A DNA stretch of 16,343 nucleotides, taken from contig JAGGYV010000073.1 of assembly GCA_021162325.1 (NCBI GenBank), positions 1 through 16,343 of the forward strand. Reading direction: 5' to 3'. Within the stretch, counting starts at the first letter, position 1. Each line of letters opens with the position of its first letter. Below, piece after piece: positions 8,255-15,338 of the stretch. This stretch comes from Desulfobacteraceae bacterium. GTDB lineage: Bacteria > Desulfobacterota > Desulfobacteria > Desulfobacterales > Desulfosalsimonadaceae. Below the pieces are notes generated by a model. That model was not told the DNA's origin. It saw nothing but the letters and a program-made list of their open reading frames with translations, and did not search any database. The position numbers were made by a program, and so were the translations under genes.

Positions 8255-8273
8255 AATAAAAAAATCTATGTAG

Positions 8274-8299
8274 GGCGGATTAGCGAAGCGTCATCCGCC
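8274..8299. repeat. REP-like hairpin
   Basis: GGCGGAT (8274-8280) pairs with ATCCGCC (8293-8299) across a short interior containing GCGAAGC. It follows TGTAG and resembles the larger hairpin at 14740-14769 (GCCGGATTA...TAATCCGGC), so the two probably belong to one dispersed family. Confidence 0.55.
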
Positions 8300-8409
8300 G
8301 TATGTGTAACAAAAATTTTTATGAGCCTGCATACTGTGGGAACGAGAATAAGGTTAATCAGAGCCGCGACCGTGAGGGAGTGAAAGCTCAAAGCAATTCC
8401 ACCTTCTCC

Positions 8410-8438
8410 TTGATATTTACTCCTTATTATGACATAAA
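8410..8438 (+). promoter_or_regulatory. Candidate sigma-70 promoter for leuS
   Basis: TTGATA (8410-8415), a 17-base spacer and CATAAA (8433-8438) match the consensus at five of six and four of six positions. It is about 45 bases upstream of the leuS ATG. Prediction by eye only. Confidence 0.35.
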
Positions 8439-8483
8439 AATCAAATTCTATTCATTTCCAAAGAAAAGGTTTAAAAATAAAAA

Positions 8484-11084
8484 ATGAACAAGCGATACGA
8501 TCCCAAAAAAATAGAACCTAAATGGCAGGCACACTGGACGGAAAACAACCAATTTAAAGCCACGGAAGACACGTCGAAAAAAAAATATTATTTGCTTGAA
8601 ATGTTTCCCTACCCATCCGGAAAAATCCACATGGGGCATGTCAGAAATTATACCATCGGTGATGTCATCGCCCGATATAAGGCAATGAAAGGGTTTAATG
8701 TCCTTCATCCTATGGGTTGGGACGCTTTCGGCATGCCGGCGGAGAATGCGGCCATTGCCAACAATACCCAGCCGGCAGCCTGGACATACGAAAATATTGA
8801 AGCCATGAAGCATCAGTTAAAACAACTGGGCTTCAGCTACGACTGGGACCGTGAAATCGCCACCTGCACCCCGGATTATTACCGATGGGAACAATGGCTT
8901 TTCATTCAGATGTTTAAACAGGGGATAGCGTATCGTAAAGAGTCCTATGTCAACTGGTGTGACCCCTGCCAGACCGTTCTGGCCAATGAACAGGTGGAAA
9001 ACGGTGACTGCTGGCGGTGCGGAAAGCCGGTCCGCCAAAAAAAGCTATCCCAATGGTTCTTTAAAATCACGGATTTCGCACAGGATTTACTGGATCATTG
9101 CGACCAGCTTCCGGGATGGCCGGATAAAGTCACCACTATGCAGAAAAACTGGATCGGCAGAAGCACGGGTGCTGAAATAAATTTTGCGATTGAAAATTCC
9201 GACCACGTTATTACGGTTTTCACCACCCGCCATGATACGGTTTTGGGTGCCACATTCATGTGCCTGGCACCGGAACATCCCATGGTAGAGAGTTTATCCA
9301 AAGGCACTCCTCAGGAATCTGTCATTGTCGAATTTCAGGAACGAATGGCCAAAGAAAACCGTTCCAGCCAGAATATTGAAGATTATGAAAAAGAAGGCGT
9401 TTTCACCGGCGCGTGGTGTATCAACCCGCTGACCAACAGACGAATGCCTGTTTATGCGGCCAATTTTGCGTTAATGGAATATGGCACCGGGGCGGTCATG
9501 TCGGTGCCGGCCCATGACCAGAGGGATTTTGAATTTGCCAAAAAATACGAATTAGACATTATTGTGGTCATCAAGCCGGAAGATCAGGACATTAAAAATG
9601 TTGCAGTCACCGAAGCCTATACCGGTCCGGGCATCATGGTCAACTCGCTGCAGTTTGACGGAATTGGCAACAAAGAGGCCCAGAAAAAAATCGCTGCCTT
9701 TCTGGAAAAAGAAAATCTTGGAAAACAGGCAATCAGCTACCGTCTTCGTGACTGGGGAATTTCCAGACAGCGCTTTTGGGGAACACCGGTCCCGATGATT
9801 CATTGTGAAGACTGCGGTATTGTGCCGGTGGCGGAAGAAGATCTGCCGGTGGTGTTGCCGGAAAATATTGATTTACTGGAAGGCGGAAGCTCTCCGCTGT
9901 CCCGGCTGGCGTCTTTTGTTAATACAACATGCCCGCAATGCGGGAAACCCGCCAAACGGGAAACCGATACCATGGATACATTTGTTGAATCCTCCTGGTA
10001 TTTTGAACGCTACTGCAGTCCCACATGTGATTCCGCCATGTTTGACAAGCAGGCGGTCGACTATTGGATGCCGGTGGATCAGTATATCGGCGGCGTTGAA
10101 CATGCGGTGCTGCACCTGCTTTATTCAAGATATTTTACCCGTGTATTACATGATTTGCAGATGGTGAAATACAAAGAACCGTTCACGCGCCTGCTCACCC
10201 AGGGCATGGTGTGCAAGGAAACGCTGTCCTGTCCGGAACATGGATTCTTATTTCCCGAAGAAGCCAGGGTTGAAAATGACACATATTACTGCACCAAATG
10301 CGGCAGTAAAGTCAGTGTCGGGCGGGTCGAAAAAATGTCCAAATCCAAAAAAAATGTCATTGATCCCAACATCCTGCTTGAAAAATACGGTGCGGACACG
10401 GTCCGGTTATTCTGCCTGTTTGCAGCCCCCCCGGAAAGGGACCTGGAATGGAATGAACAAAGCGTTGACGGGAGCTTCCGATTTTTAAACCGGATCTGGC
10501 GACTGGTGCAGGACCTGCTGGAAAAAATCAAACCCGCAGCACCCTATGACGGTGGTTTGAATGAATTGGATGATGACCTGAAAAAACTTTTCCAGAAAAC
10601 ACATCTGACCATCAAAAAAGTTTCCAAAGATATTGACGAACGGTTTCATTTCAACACGGCCATCAGTGCGGTTATGGAGCTTGTGAACCTGATGTACATT
10701 ATGGATCTTAACACAACGCCCCTTTCGAACAATATCGGTGCCGGTGTTATCAGAACCGCCGTTGAATCCATCATTCTCCTGCTGTCTCCCATTGTACCGC
10801 ATTTTGCCGAAGAACTATGGGAAACTCTGGGCAATAAAAGCGGGAGCCTTGCAGCAACCCCATGGCCTTCATTTCGGGAAGATGCACTCATCACCGACAC
10901 ATGCCTGATTGTTGCTCAGGTCAATGGAAAACTCAGGGGAAAATTTAATATTGATACCACTGCGGATGATGAAACGATCAAGAAAAAAGCCCTGGCCGAT
11001 GAAAACGTGATGCGGTTTATCAATGACCGGCCCATTAAAAAAGTGATCGTTATAAAGAAAAAACTGGTGAATATTGTTATTTAA
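8484..11084 (+). CDS. leuS: Leucine--tRNA ligase
   Basis: Charges tRNA-Leu in the cytoplasm. The 866-residue class I synthetase shows the HIGH-type motif HMGH at 49-52 within YPSGKIHMGHVRNY. Zinc-type Cys pairs lie near 160 (CDPC...CWRCG). The CP1 editing domain has TTRHDTVLGATF near 245-256 and GTGAVMSVPAHDQRDFEFA. Further Cys pairs occur near 441 and 482 (CEDCG, CPQCG) and near 582 and 602 (CPEHG, CTKCG). KMSKS is at 617-621, followed by an anticodon-binding domain and the C-terminal VAQVNGKLRGKF. The length is normal for bacteria. The ribosome site before the ATG is weak. lptE follows on the same strand, a common pairing. Confidence 0.98.
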   Translation: MNKRYDPKKIEPKWQAHWTENNQFKATEDTSKKKYYLLEMFPYPSGKIHMGHVRNYTIGDVIARYKAMKGFNVLHPMGWDAFGMPAENAAIANNTQPAAWTYENIEAMKHQLKQLGFSYDWDREIATCTPDYYRWEQWLFIQMFKQGIAYRKESYVNWCDPCQTVLANEQVENGDCWRCGKPVRQKKLSQWFFKITDFAQDLLDHCDQLPGWPDKVTTMQKNWIGRSTGAEINFAIENSDHVITVFTTRHDTVLGATFMCLAPEHPMVESLSKGTPQESVIVEFQERMAKENRSSQNIEDYEKEGVFTGAWCINPLTNRRMPVYAANFALMEYGTGAVMSVPAHDQRDFEFAKKYELDIIVVIKPEDQDIKNVAVTEAYTGPGIMVNSLQFDGIGNKEAQKKIAAFLEKENLGKQAISYRLRDWGISRQRFWGTPVPMIHCEDCGIVPVAEEDLPVVLPENIDLLEGGSSPLSRLASFVNTTCPQCGKPAKRETDTMDTFVESSWYFERYCSPTCDSAMFDKQAVDYWMPVDQYIGGVEHAVLHLLYSRYFTRVLHDLQMVKYKEPFTRLLTQGMVCKETLSCPEHGFLFPEEARVENDTYYCTKCGSKVSVGRVEKMSKSKKNVIDPNILLEKYGADTVRLFCLFAAPPERDLEWNEQSVDGSFRFLNRIWRLVQDLLEKIKPAAPYDGGLNELDDDLKKLFQKTHLTIKKVSKDIDERFHFNTAISAVMELVNLMYIMDLNTTPLSNNIGAGVIRTAVESIILLLSPIVPHFAEELWETLGNKSGSLAATPWPSFREDALITDTCLIVAQVNGKLRGKFNIDTTADDETIKKKALADENVMRFINDRPIKKVIVIKKKLVNIVI

Positions 11085-11146
11085 TTTAGGTTTTTATCTC
11101 TAATTTTTGTATGTTCTCAAAAAACTCGGGTATGGCAAGGACGCTT

Positions 11147-11204
11147 TGTAGCGGAAACCTTTAGGTTTCCATTTAAATATGGCGGTCTAAAGACCTCCGC
11201 TACA
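11147..11204. repeat. 58-bp compound palindromic repeat
   Basis: Outer arms TGTAGCGGA (11147-11155) and TCCGCTACA (11196-11204) enclose two smaller hairpins: GGAAACC-TTTA-GGTTTCC (11153-11170) and GGTCT-AA-AGACC (11184-11195). The fold would be a three-way cloverleaf-like structure. No flanking duplication is evident. Confidence 0.65.
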
Positions 11205-11306
11205 TGGTTTCACCATAAAGCCGAACCAATATTTTGCCCTGACTTATTGAGAAGATACTAATTTTTGTGTTTTTTTGGCAAACTATGTCAAGATTCAAAA
11301 AGTATG

Positions 11307-11439
11307 AAGTGACTAAAATGCGCTAAATTGTCTAAAGTTAAGGACTGCACTAAACGCGCGATCATTTTTATTATAAAAATTGACAATGCCGGAGGCGTTA
11401 ACCATAACTTTAGCGCACCTCAAACTTTAGCTCACTTTT
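11307..11439. mobile_element. 133-bp imperfect palindrome, MITE-like
   Basis: The left arm (11307-11343) starts AAGTGACTAAAATGCGCTAA. The right arm (11403-11439), read on the minus strand, starts AAAAGTGAGCTAAAGTTTGA and carries the shared GTGCGCTAAA and TTA-GG features; the arms pair with gaps. The centre ATTTTTATTATAAAAAT is itself a near-perfect palindrome. I see no target duplication. It lies directly upstream of lptE. Confidence 0.6.
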
Positions 11440-11473
11440 AACTTTTCCGGTTTATCCGGGTTAGGAAAAAAAA

Positions 11474-11989
11474 TTGCCCCGATTTCACTTAAGCATGGGA
11501 ATATGCATTGTTTTATGGTTGGTTATGGCGGCCTGCGGGTATCGATTTTCAGGCGGCGGGGAATTACCGGGAGACGTTAAAAAACTCAATATCCGTGTTT
11601 TTGAAAACCGCACCAATGAAAATGGCCTGGAAACCCGGATCGCCAATGATCTGATTAACCAGTTTATAAGATTTGACAGCGTGAGGATAGCGGATAAATC
11701 CAGCGCAGACGCCTCTTTAACCGGCATTATCAGGTCCGTAAGATCGGTTACAATCTCCCATTCAGACGCCACAACGTCGGCTGAACGGCGGATTCAGGTA
11801 ATAATAGACCTGAAGCTAACGTCAGCAGAGGGGACTCTTTTATGGTCGGCTAACGCGATATCTGCGTATGAAACATATGAAGTCAGTCTGGAAAAGGCGC
11901 AAACTGATAAAAATAAAAAATCCGCTTTAGCAATACTCTCAAGTCGAGTTGCCGAGCGGATTTATTATCGATTAACGGATAATTTTTAA
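11474..11989 (+). CDS. lptE: LPS-assembly lipoprotein LptE
   Basis: Outer-membrane lipoprotein that plugs the LptD barrel and helps place lipopolysaccharide in the outer leaflet. The 171-residue product has a signal peptide (ICIVLWLVMAAC) with the lipobox Cys at residue 21 followed by GYRFSGGG, typical of the family. The LptE fold is suggested by VKKLNIRVFENRT, GLETRIANDLINQFIR and a C-terminal AERIYYRLTDNF. The start is TTG at 11474, with AGGA seven bases upstream; an in-frame ATG seven codons later would still leave a signal peptide but has no clear ribosome site. The leuS-lptE order supports the name. It is followed by a hairpin terminator. Confidence 0.87.
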   Translation: MPRFHLSMGICIVLWLVMAACGYRFSGGGELPGDVKKLNIRVFENRTNENGLETRIANDLINQFIRFDSVRIADKSSADASLTGIIRSVRSVTISHSDATTSAERRIQVIIDLKLTSAEGTLLWSANAISAYETYEVSLEKAQTDKNKKSALAILSSRVAERIYYRLTDNF

Positions 11990-11994
11990 AACTC

Positions 11995-12025
11995 CGGGGA
12001 ATCTTCCATATATTCCCCGATTTTC
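11995..12025. terminator. Probable bidirectional terminator between lptE and rpsT
   Basis: CGGGGAAT (11995-12002) and ATTCCCCG (12012-12019) form a perfect 8-bp GC-rich stem with a nine-base loop. It starts six bases after the lptE stop and is followed by ATTTTCT on the plus strand. On the minus strand it is followed by GAGTTTTAAAAATT. It fits convergent lptE and rpsT transcripts, although the T-runs are modest. Confidence 0.65.
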
Positions 12026-12107
12026 TAAATAACTCATTCATAACCTTTTGAAATGATGGACAAGTTATTTTTTGATATAGTGGTGATTCATCACCGTGAA
12101 AAACTTT

Positions 12108-12374
12108 TTATGCGATAGAGCGGTTTACACTTTTTGTCAGCCTGGAAATTTTTCTTGCGGCTGTTCGCGGATGGAGGACACCTTTTTTAGACGCTTTATC
12201 AATAGTTGATTGGGCTGTATTTAATACATCAGCGGCGGTGGTTGCATCCGTATCTTTTCCAAGCAGACCGATCTGCTTAACAATTCCCTTAATACGGGTT
12301 TTAACAGCCCGGTTGCGCAACCGCCGTTTTTGACTTTGTAAATTTCGCTTAACTGCAGATTTATGATTTGCCAA
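12108..12374 (-). CDS. rpsT: 30S ribosomal protein S20
   Basis: Primary-binding 16S rRNA protein of the small subunit. The 88-residue basic protein has the family opening ANHKSAVKRNLQSQKRRLRN, then RAVKTRIKG, and the C-terminal motif GVLHPRTAARKISRLTKSVN. The start codon is TTG (12374-12372), with AAGGAG eight bases upstream. E. coli rpsT also uses UUG, and this matters there for autogenous control by S20 (established knowledge), so similar control is plausible here. It is transcribed divergently from murJ, an adjacency seen in other proteobacteria. Confidence 0.97.
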   Translation of the reverse strand: MANHKSAVKRNLQSQKRRLRNRAVKTRIKGIVKQIGLLGKDTDATTAADVLNTAQSTIDKASKKGVLHPRTAARKISRLTKSVNRSIA

Positions 12375-12419
12375 TGTTCAAACTCCTTTATACGGTTTTT
12401 TACAAAAATATAAAGGGGA

Positions 12420-12448
12420 TTGATACCTGATTAAGCCGATCGTGTCAA
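12420..12448 (-). promoter_or_regulatory. Strong sigma-70-type promoter for rpsT
   Basis: On the minus strand the perfect -35 TTGACA (12448-12443) is followed by a 17-base spacer and the -10 TATCAA (12425-12420, four of six). It lies about 45 bases upstream of the rpsT TTG start, with no competing gene between. It is the best promoter match in the window. Confidence 0.7.
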
Positions 12449-12457
12449 GATATTTAT

Positions 12458-14011
12458 ATGAACAATGAAAAAAAACAGTTTACAAAAGCCGCCGGAATTA
12501 TCGGTGTCTTGACCCTGATCAGCCGAATTCTCGGGTTTATAAGAGACATGGTCATCGCCTGGTTTTTCGGGGCCGGTCTCCTGTCTGATGCTTTTTTTGT
12601 GGCGTTCCGGCTCCCGAATCTTTTCCGTCGGCTTTTCGGCGAAGGATCATTAACGGTTGCCTTTATCCCTGTCTTTTCCGAACATATGACAACTTTTGGA
12701 AAAGAAGCGGCCTTTCAAATGGCAAGGTCCGCTGTCCGCATGCTGTCGGTCGTGCTGGTCATCATTACCATCATCGGCATTATCGCGGCGCCGGGAATTG
12801 TCGCGCTCATTGCACCCGGTTTTACCGGGGCACAATTTTCAATGACCGTTATCCTGACCCGGATCATGTTCCCCTATATCTTCTTCATCTGCCTGGTCGC
12901 GCTGAGTATGGGAATTTTGAATGTACTCGGTCATTTTGCCGCACCGGCACTGGCACCGGTTCTTTTAAACCTGTCAATAATTGCCGCTGTTTTATTTATT
13001 TCACCCCGTCTGCCCGACCCGTCCATCGGCCTGGCCATTGGGGTAATCATTGGCGGAATACTTCAACTCCTGCTGCAAATACCGTTTCTTATTCAAAAAG
13101 GTTTTTATTTCTGGCAAAAAGCGAACTTTTATCATCCGGGCCTGAAAAAAATCGGGCGCCTGATGATTCCCTCTGTTTTTGGGGCCGCAGTATATCAAAT
13201 TAATATTCTTATCGGCACCTTGCTGGCCTCTTTTCTGGATGAAGGAAGCGTCTCTTATCTTTATTATGCCGACCGGCTGGTTCAGTTTCCCTTGGGAATT
13301 TTTGCCATCTCCATGTCGGTTGCGATCCTCCCCAGCCTTTCCCGCCAGGCAGCATCCCGGGATATGCAGGCATTGACCGACACGGTCAGCTATGCCATGA
13401 AACTCATTTTTTTTATAACCATCCCGGCAATGACCGGCTTGATCGTATTACGCCACCCCATTGTTGCCCTGCTATTTGAAAGAGGCGCGTTTGATCCGAT
13501 CAGTTCAGGGCATACCGCCGATGCACTCCTGTATTTCAGTGTCGGTCTTTGGGCATTTTCAGGGGTTCGCATTGTGGTTTCCACTTTTTATGCGTTGCAG
13601 GACACAAAAACCCCCGTAAAAATAGCGGCAATATCTGTTTCCGGAAATATCGTTCTGTGTCTTATCCTGATGGGACCGCTTGCGCACGCCGGCCTGGCGC
13701 TTGCCGCATCCCTTTCATCCATGCTCAATTTCACCCTTCTCATACTGGCATTAAAAAAAAGACTGGAGGCCCTGGAATGGAAAAAGATCATTGAGTCTGT
13801 TGCCAAATCTATGATATGTTCATTTGTTATGGGAATCAGCCTGTGGGCATTTGTCTGTTTTAATGAAACCGTGAATCCGGCTTCTGGTTTCAACCGGCTG
13901 TGGGTTGTATCCGTTGGAGTCTTTATTGGAATATTCATTTACGGCCTGACCGCGTATATATTAAAGTGCCGGGAACTTAGAGACATTATGAAACTCCTTA
14001 AAAAAGGTTAA
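12458..14011 (+). CDS. murJ: Lipid II flippase MurJ (MviN)
   Basis: Integral membrane flippase of the MOP superfamily that moves lipid II across the inner membrane for peptidoglycan synthesis. The 517-residue protein is hydrophobic throughout, consistent with the usual 14 helices. It has the family N-terminus IGVLTLISRILGFIRDMVIAW (in part), SDAFFVAFRLPNLFRRLFGEGSL and FIPVFSEH. Later come SVSYLYYADRLVQFPLGIF and the C-terminal half motif LLFERGAFD, followed by FYALQDTKTPVKIA. The ATG at 12458 has only a weak ribosome site. It is divergent from rpsT and followed after 12 bases by an ftsB-like gene, so this is a cell-wall/division cluster. Confidence 0.96.
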   Translation: MNNEKKQFTKAAGIIGVLTLISRILGFIRDMVIAWFFGAGLLSDAFFVAFRLPNLFRRLFGEGSLTVAFIPVFSEHMTTFGKEAAFQMARSAVRMLSVVLVIITIIGIIAAPGIVALIAPGFTGAQFSMTVILTRIMFPYIFFICLVALSMGILNVLGHFAAPALAPVLLNLSIIAAVLFISPRLPDPSIGLAIGVIIGGILQLLLQIPFLIQKGFYFWQKANFYHPGLKKIGRLMIPSVFGAAVYQINILIGTLLASFLDEGSVSYLYYADRLVQFPLGIFAISMSVAILPSLSRQAASRDMQALTDTVSYAMKLIFFITIPAMTGLIVLRHPIVALLFERGAFDPISSGHTADALLYFSVGLWAFSGVRIVVSTFYALQDTKTPVKIAAISVSGNIVLCLILMGPLAHAGLALAASLSSMLNFTLLILALKKRLEALEWKKIIESVAKSMICSFVMGISLWAFVCFNETVNPASGFNRLWVVSVGVFIGIFIYGLTAYILKCRELRDIMKLLKKG

Positions 14012-14023
14012 ACCGTCTTTTAC

Positions 14024-14380
14024 GTGAATTCATCTCATTTAAAAATTGCATTTTTCTTTGCCGGACTCATTTTGATTTCCTACATGGTATTGATTGTCAT
14101 AGGGGATAACGGCGTGCGTGATTTAAATGCCCTGAAGCAGGAAGTCATTGAGTTAAAAGCTAAGAACAATGTTCTACAGGAAAAAAACATCCGAATGCAC
14201 CGAAAAATCAAACGCTTAAAAGAAGATCCGAAGTTTATCGAAAATATTGCCCGCCAGGAACTCAAAATGATCGGTAAAGATGAAATTGTGTTTAAATTTA
14301 AGGAAGATAGTACCGCCAGAATAAACCAAAATAACGGTGCCGTTAAAAAGACTTCAGAAAATCTTTATCCCAAACGATAA
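14024..14380 (+). CDS. FtsB/DivIC-type septum formation initiator protein
   Basis: Bitopic inner-membrane division protein expected to work with FtsL and FtsQ homologues. The 118-residue product has a single membrane span (about 6-26, LKIAFFFAGLILISYMVLIVI). A coiled-coil stretch follows (LNALKQEVIELKAKNNVLQEKN, about 34-55), then the family motif KEDPKFIENIARQELKMIGKDEIVFKF in part. The start is GTG at 14024, twelve bases after the murJ stop. The tail after about residue 95 (TARINQNNGAVKK) is polar and variable. Its position next to murJ agrees with an envelope role. Whether it is the organism's only FtsB or a paralogue cannot be told. Confidence 0.85.
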   Translation: MNSSHLKIAFFFAGLILISYMVLIVIGDNGVRDLNALKQEVIELKAKNNVLQEKNIRMHRKIKRLKEDPKFIENIARQELKMIGKDEIVFKFKEDSTARINQNNGAVKKTSENLYPKR

Positions 14381-14410
14381 CCGGATGGCAAAGAAAAAAG
14401 GGAATAAACA

Positions 14411-14677
14411 ATGAACGACCCAGCCCGAAGATACACCAAAACCATTGCAAAGCTTTACGCAGATCAGGGACACTACGACAAGGCGATTGAAATCTATCAG
14501 TATCTGGTAACAAATTTTCCTGACCGGGAAGATATCTTAGATGATTTTTCAGATTTAAAAATCAAATTGCAACGGATAAAAACATCAAAAAAACCAAATT
14601 TAGCGGTGTTATTTCAACAATGGTTTGACCTGCTGGCAGAATACAAACAGATAAATGCCATACAAAAAGAAAAATGA
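14411..14677 (+). CDS. Small TPR-like protein of unknown function
   Basis: An 88-residue protein with one clear tetratricopeptide-like helix pair, KTIAKLYADQGHYDKAIEIYQYLVTNFPDR (residues about 10-40). A second helix follows (DILDDFSDLKIKLQRIK), then an aromatic C-terminus LAVLFQQWFDLLAEYK. There is no signal peptide. AAGGGA precedes the ATG by about eight bases, and the gene starts 30 bases after the ftsB-like gene on the same strand, so they are probably co-transcribed. TPR units usually mediate protein contacts; the partner is unknown. Confidence 0.8.
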   Translation: MNDPARRYTKTIAKLYADQGHYDKAIEIYQYLVTNFPDREDILDDFSDLKIKLQRIKTSKKPNLAVLFQQWFDLLAEYKQINAIQKEK

Positions 14678-14683
14678 AAAGAT

Positions 14684-14714
14684 GAACATCGAACATCGAA
14701 CACCCAACATCGAA
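14684..14714. repeat. CATCGAA short tandem repeat
   Basis: CATCGAA occurs three times (14687, 14694 and, after CACCCAA, 14709). The 18-bp unit CATCGAACACCCAACATC at 14694-14711 is identical to 8073-8090. Both copies lie next to other repeats and outside genes. Confidence 0.6.
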
Positions 14715-14739
14715 TGATGAATATCTTTTAAATGCGTAG

Positions 14740-14769
14740 GCCGGATTAGCTCGTAGAGCGTAATCCGGC
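14740..14769. repeat. REP-like hairpin with bulge
   Basis: GCCGGATTA-GCTC-GTA-GAGC-G-TAATCCGGC folds into a 13-bp stem with a three-base loop and one bulged G. Short GC-rich palindromes with a mismatch or bulge are typical substrates of REP-associated transposases (established knowledge), and remnants of such a gene lie 60 bases downstream. Confidence 0.65.
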
Positions 14770-14786
14770 ATTTGAAAAAGGTATTC

Positions 14787-14826
14787 GAGTAACAGGGTCG
14801 CATCTTGAGTAACAGGGTCGCATCTT
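14787..14826. repeat. 20-bp tandem duplication at the left end of the RAYT element
   Basis: GAGTAACAGGGTCGCATCTT occurs twice in tandem (14787-14806 and 14807-14826). The second copy runs into the terminal inverted repeat at 14815, so the first is a detached copy of the element's outer end. Confidence 0.8.
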
Positions 14827-15232
14827 AATTATTAATTATTCTCCTTTCGTATTCTGTTAATCTGCCTTCTCAGCCTGCTATCATTCTGAATTATTTTTGT
14901 GATATAATTGTACCTGACGGTAATACCGGCACCAGATATACCGCCAAAATACTGGCCTAAGGCAACACCTCTTTCTCCTGTTATTTCACGGCTGAGATAC
15001 ACCCTCATTCAATATCAGAGGAAGAATTTTCATTTTTTTTATTTTAAACCGCTTCAACAAAATTTCGGTATCTTTTTTTCGATTTGTTTTGATCTTGTCC
15101 GAACAGGGACAACAACCAACCTGTTTCCAAACATTCTTACAAAGAAAATTTTGATTTAAAAAATTGTTCAATTTCCAGCAAGTTATTAAAAATGAATGAA
15201 GATCCCAATAATTAATAATTAAGATGCGACCC
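14815..15232. mobile_element. 418-bp element with 26-bp perfect inverted ends carrying a RAYT gene remnant
   Basis: The left end 14815-14840 begins GGGTCGCATCTTAATTATT, and the right end 15207-15232 is its exact reverse complement. The interior on the minus strand encodes the C-terminal part of a REP-associated tyrosine transposase. A shorter relative with the same 26-bp ends lies at 16135-16263. No Y1 catalytic domain (HUH motif) is present, so this copy is defective. Confidence 0.82.
14832..15072 (-). pseudogene. C-terminal remnant of a REP-associated tyrosine transposase (Y1 / COG1943 type)
   Basis: The minus strand encodes VYLSREITGERGVALGQYF, then GGISGAGITVRYNYI and LRRQINRIRKENN before a TAA inside the left inverted repeat. 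This matches the DnaA-like helix-turn-helix tail typical of RAYT transposases (YL.R..TG....IG.YFGG.S...I). Upstream the frame is lost: a TGA stands just before codon MRV at 15008. The preceding residues, DTEILLKRFKIKK, continue in another frame. The N-terminal HUH nuclease and catalytic Tyr are missing. Family assignment is from recognition of the tail only. Confidence 0.75.
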
Positions 15233-15254
15233 CCCTTACTTAATTTGTATTAGT

Positions 15255-15283
15255 TTGATTAATTATTAATAAAGAGATATTAT
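15255..15283 (+). promoter_or_regulatory. Candidate promoter of the antitoxin-PIN pair
   Basis: TTGATT (15255-15260), a 17-base spacer and TATTAT (15278-15283, five of six) lie between the right end of the RAYT element and the antitoxin. The start of transcription would be about 45 bases before the ATG at 15339. Confidence 0.5.
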
Positions 15284-15338
15284 ATGCATAAATCATTTAT
15301 TATTTTTTATGGTCACCACAAAAGAAAAGAGGCCGGGC

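Larger units (their letters stand above)
7874..8483. other. Divergent rng-leuS spacer filled with repeats
   Basis: No convincing gene. From left to right it holds the inverted repeat at 7934-7962, a purine-rich stretch with GGCTGAAGGTGGAAGG-type units (8028-8066), and CATCGAACACCCAACATC at 8073-8090 (shared with 14694-14711). The 149-bp mobile element at 8097-8245, a REP-like hairpin at 8274-8299 and the candidate leuS promoter at 8410-8438 follow. Short ORFs here read through repeats and lack ribosome sites. I see no T-box or tRNA-like leader in front of leuS. Confidence 0.7.
11085..11473. other. leuS-lptE spacer with two palindromic elements
   Basis: No gene is visible in these 389 bases. 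They contain a 58-bp double-hairpin repeat (11147-11204) and a 133-bp long imperfect palindrome (11307-11439), listed separately. A ribosome-binding stretch AGGA at 11463-11466 serves the lptE TTG start. lptE is therefore unlikely to be simply co-transcribed with leuS without passing two strong hairpins. Confidence 0.7.

Noticed and set aside
8360..8395. GAGCCGCGACCGTGAGGGAG stretch, possibly part of another dispersed repeat
   Set aside because: Only one arm is convincing here and no second copy exists in the window.
8192..8487. Two short plus-strand ORFs before leuS
   Set aside because: They start inside the mobile element or the REP-like hairpin and overlap the leuS promoter region; coding is unlikely.
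12082..12095. GGTGA-TTCA-TCACC hairpin as the rpsT terminator
   Set aside because: The stem is only five base pairs and no T-run follows on the minus strand; the hairpin at 11995-12019 is a better terminator.
14684..14714. Possible CRISPR repeat (CATCGAA units)
   Set aside because: Units are too short, have no unique spacers of regular length, and no cas gene is present.
14908..15159. Plus-strand 83-codon ORF
   Set aside because: It is antisense to the transposase remnant, with low-complexity AT-rich composition.
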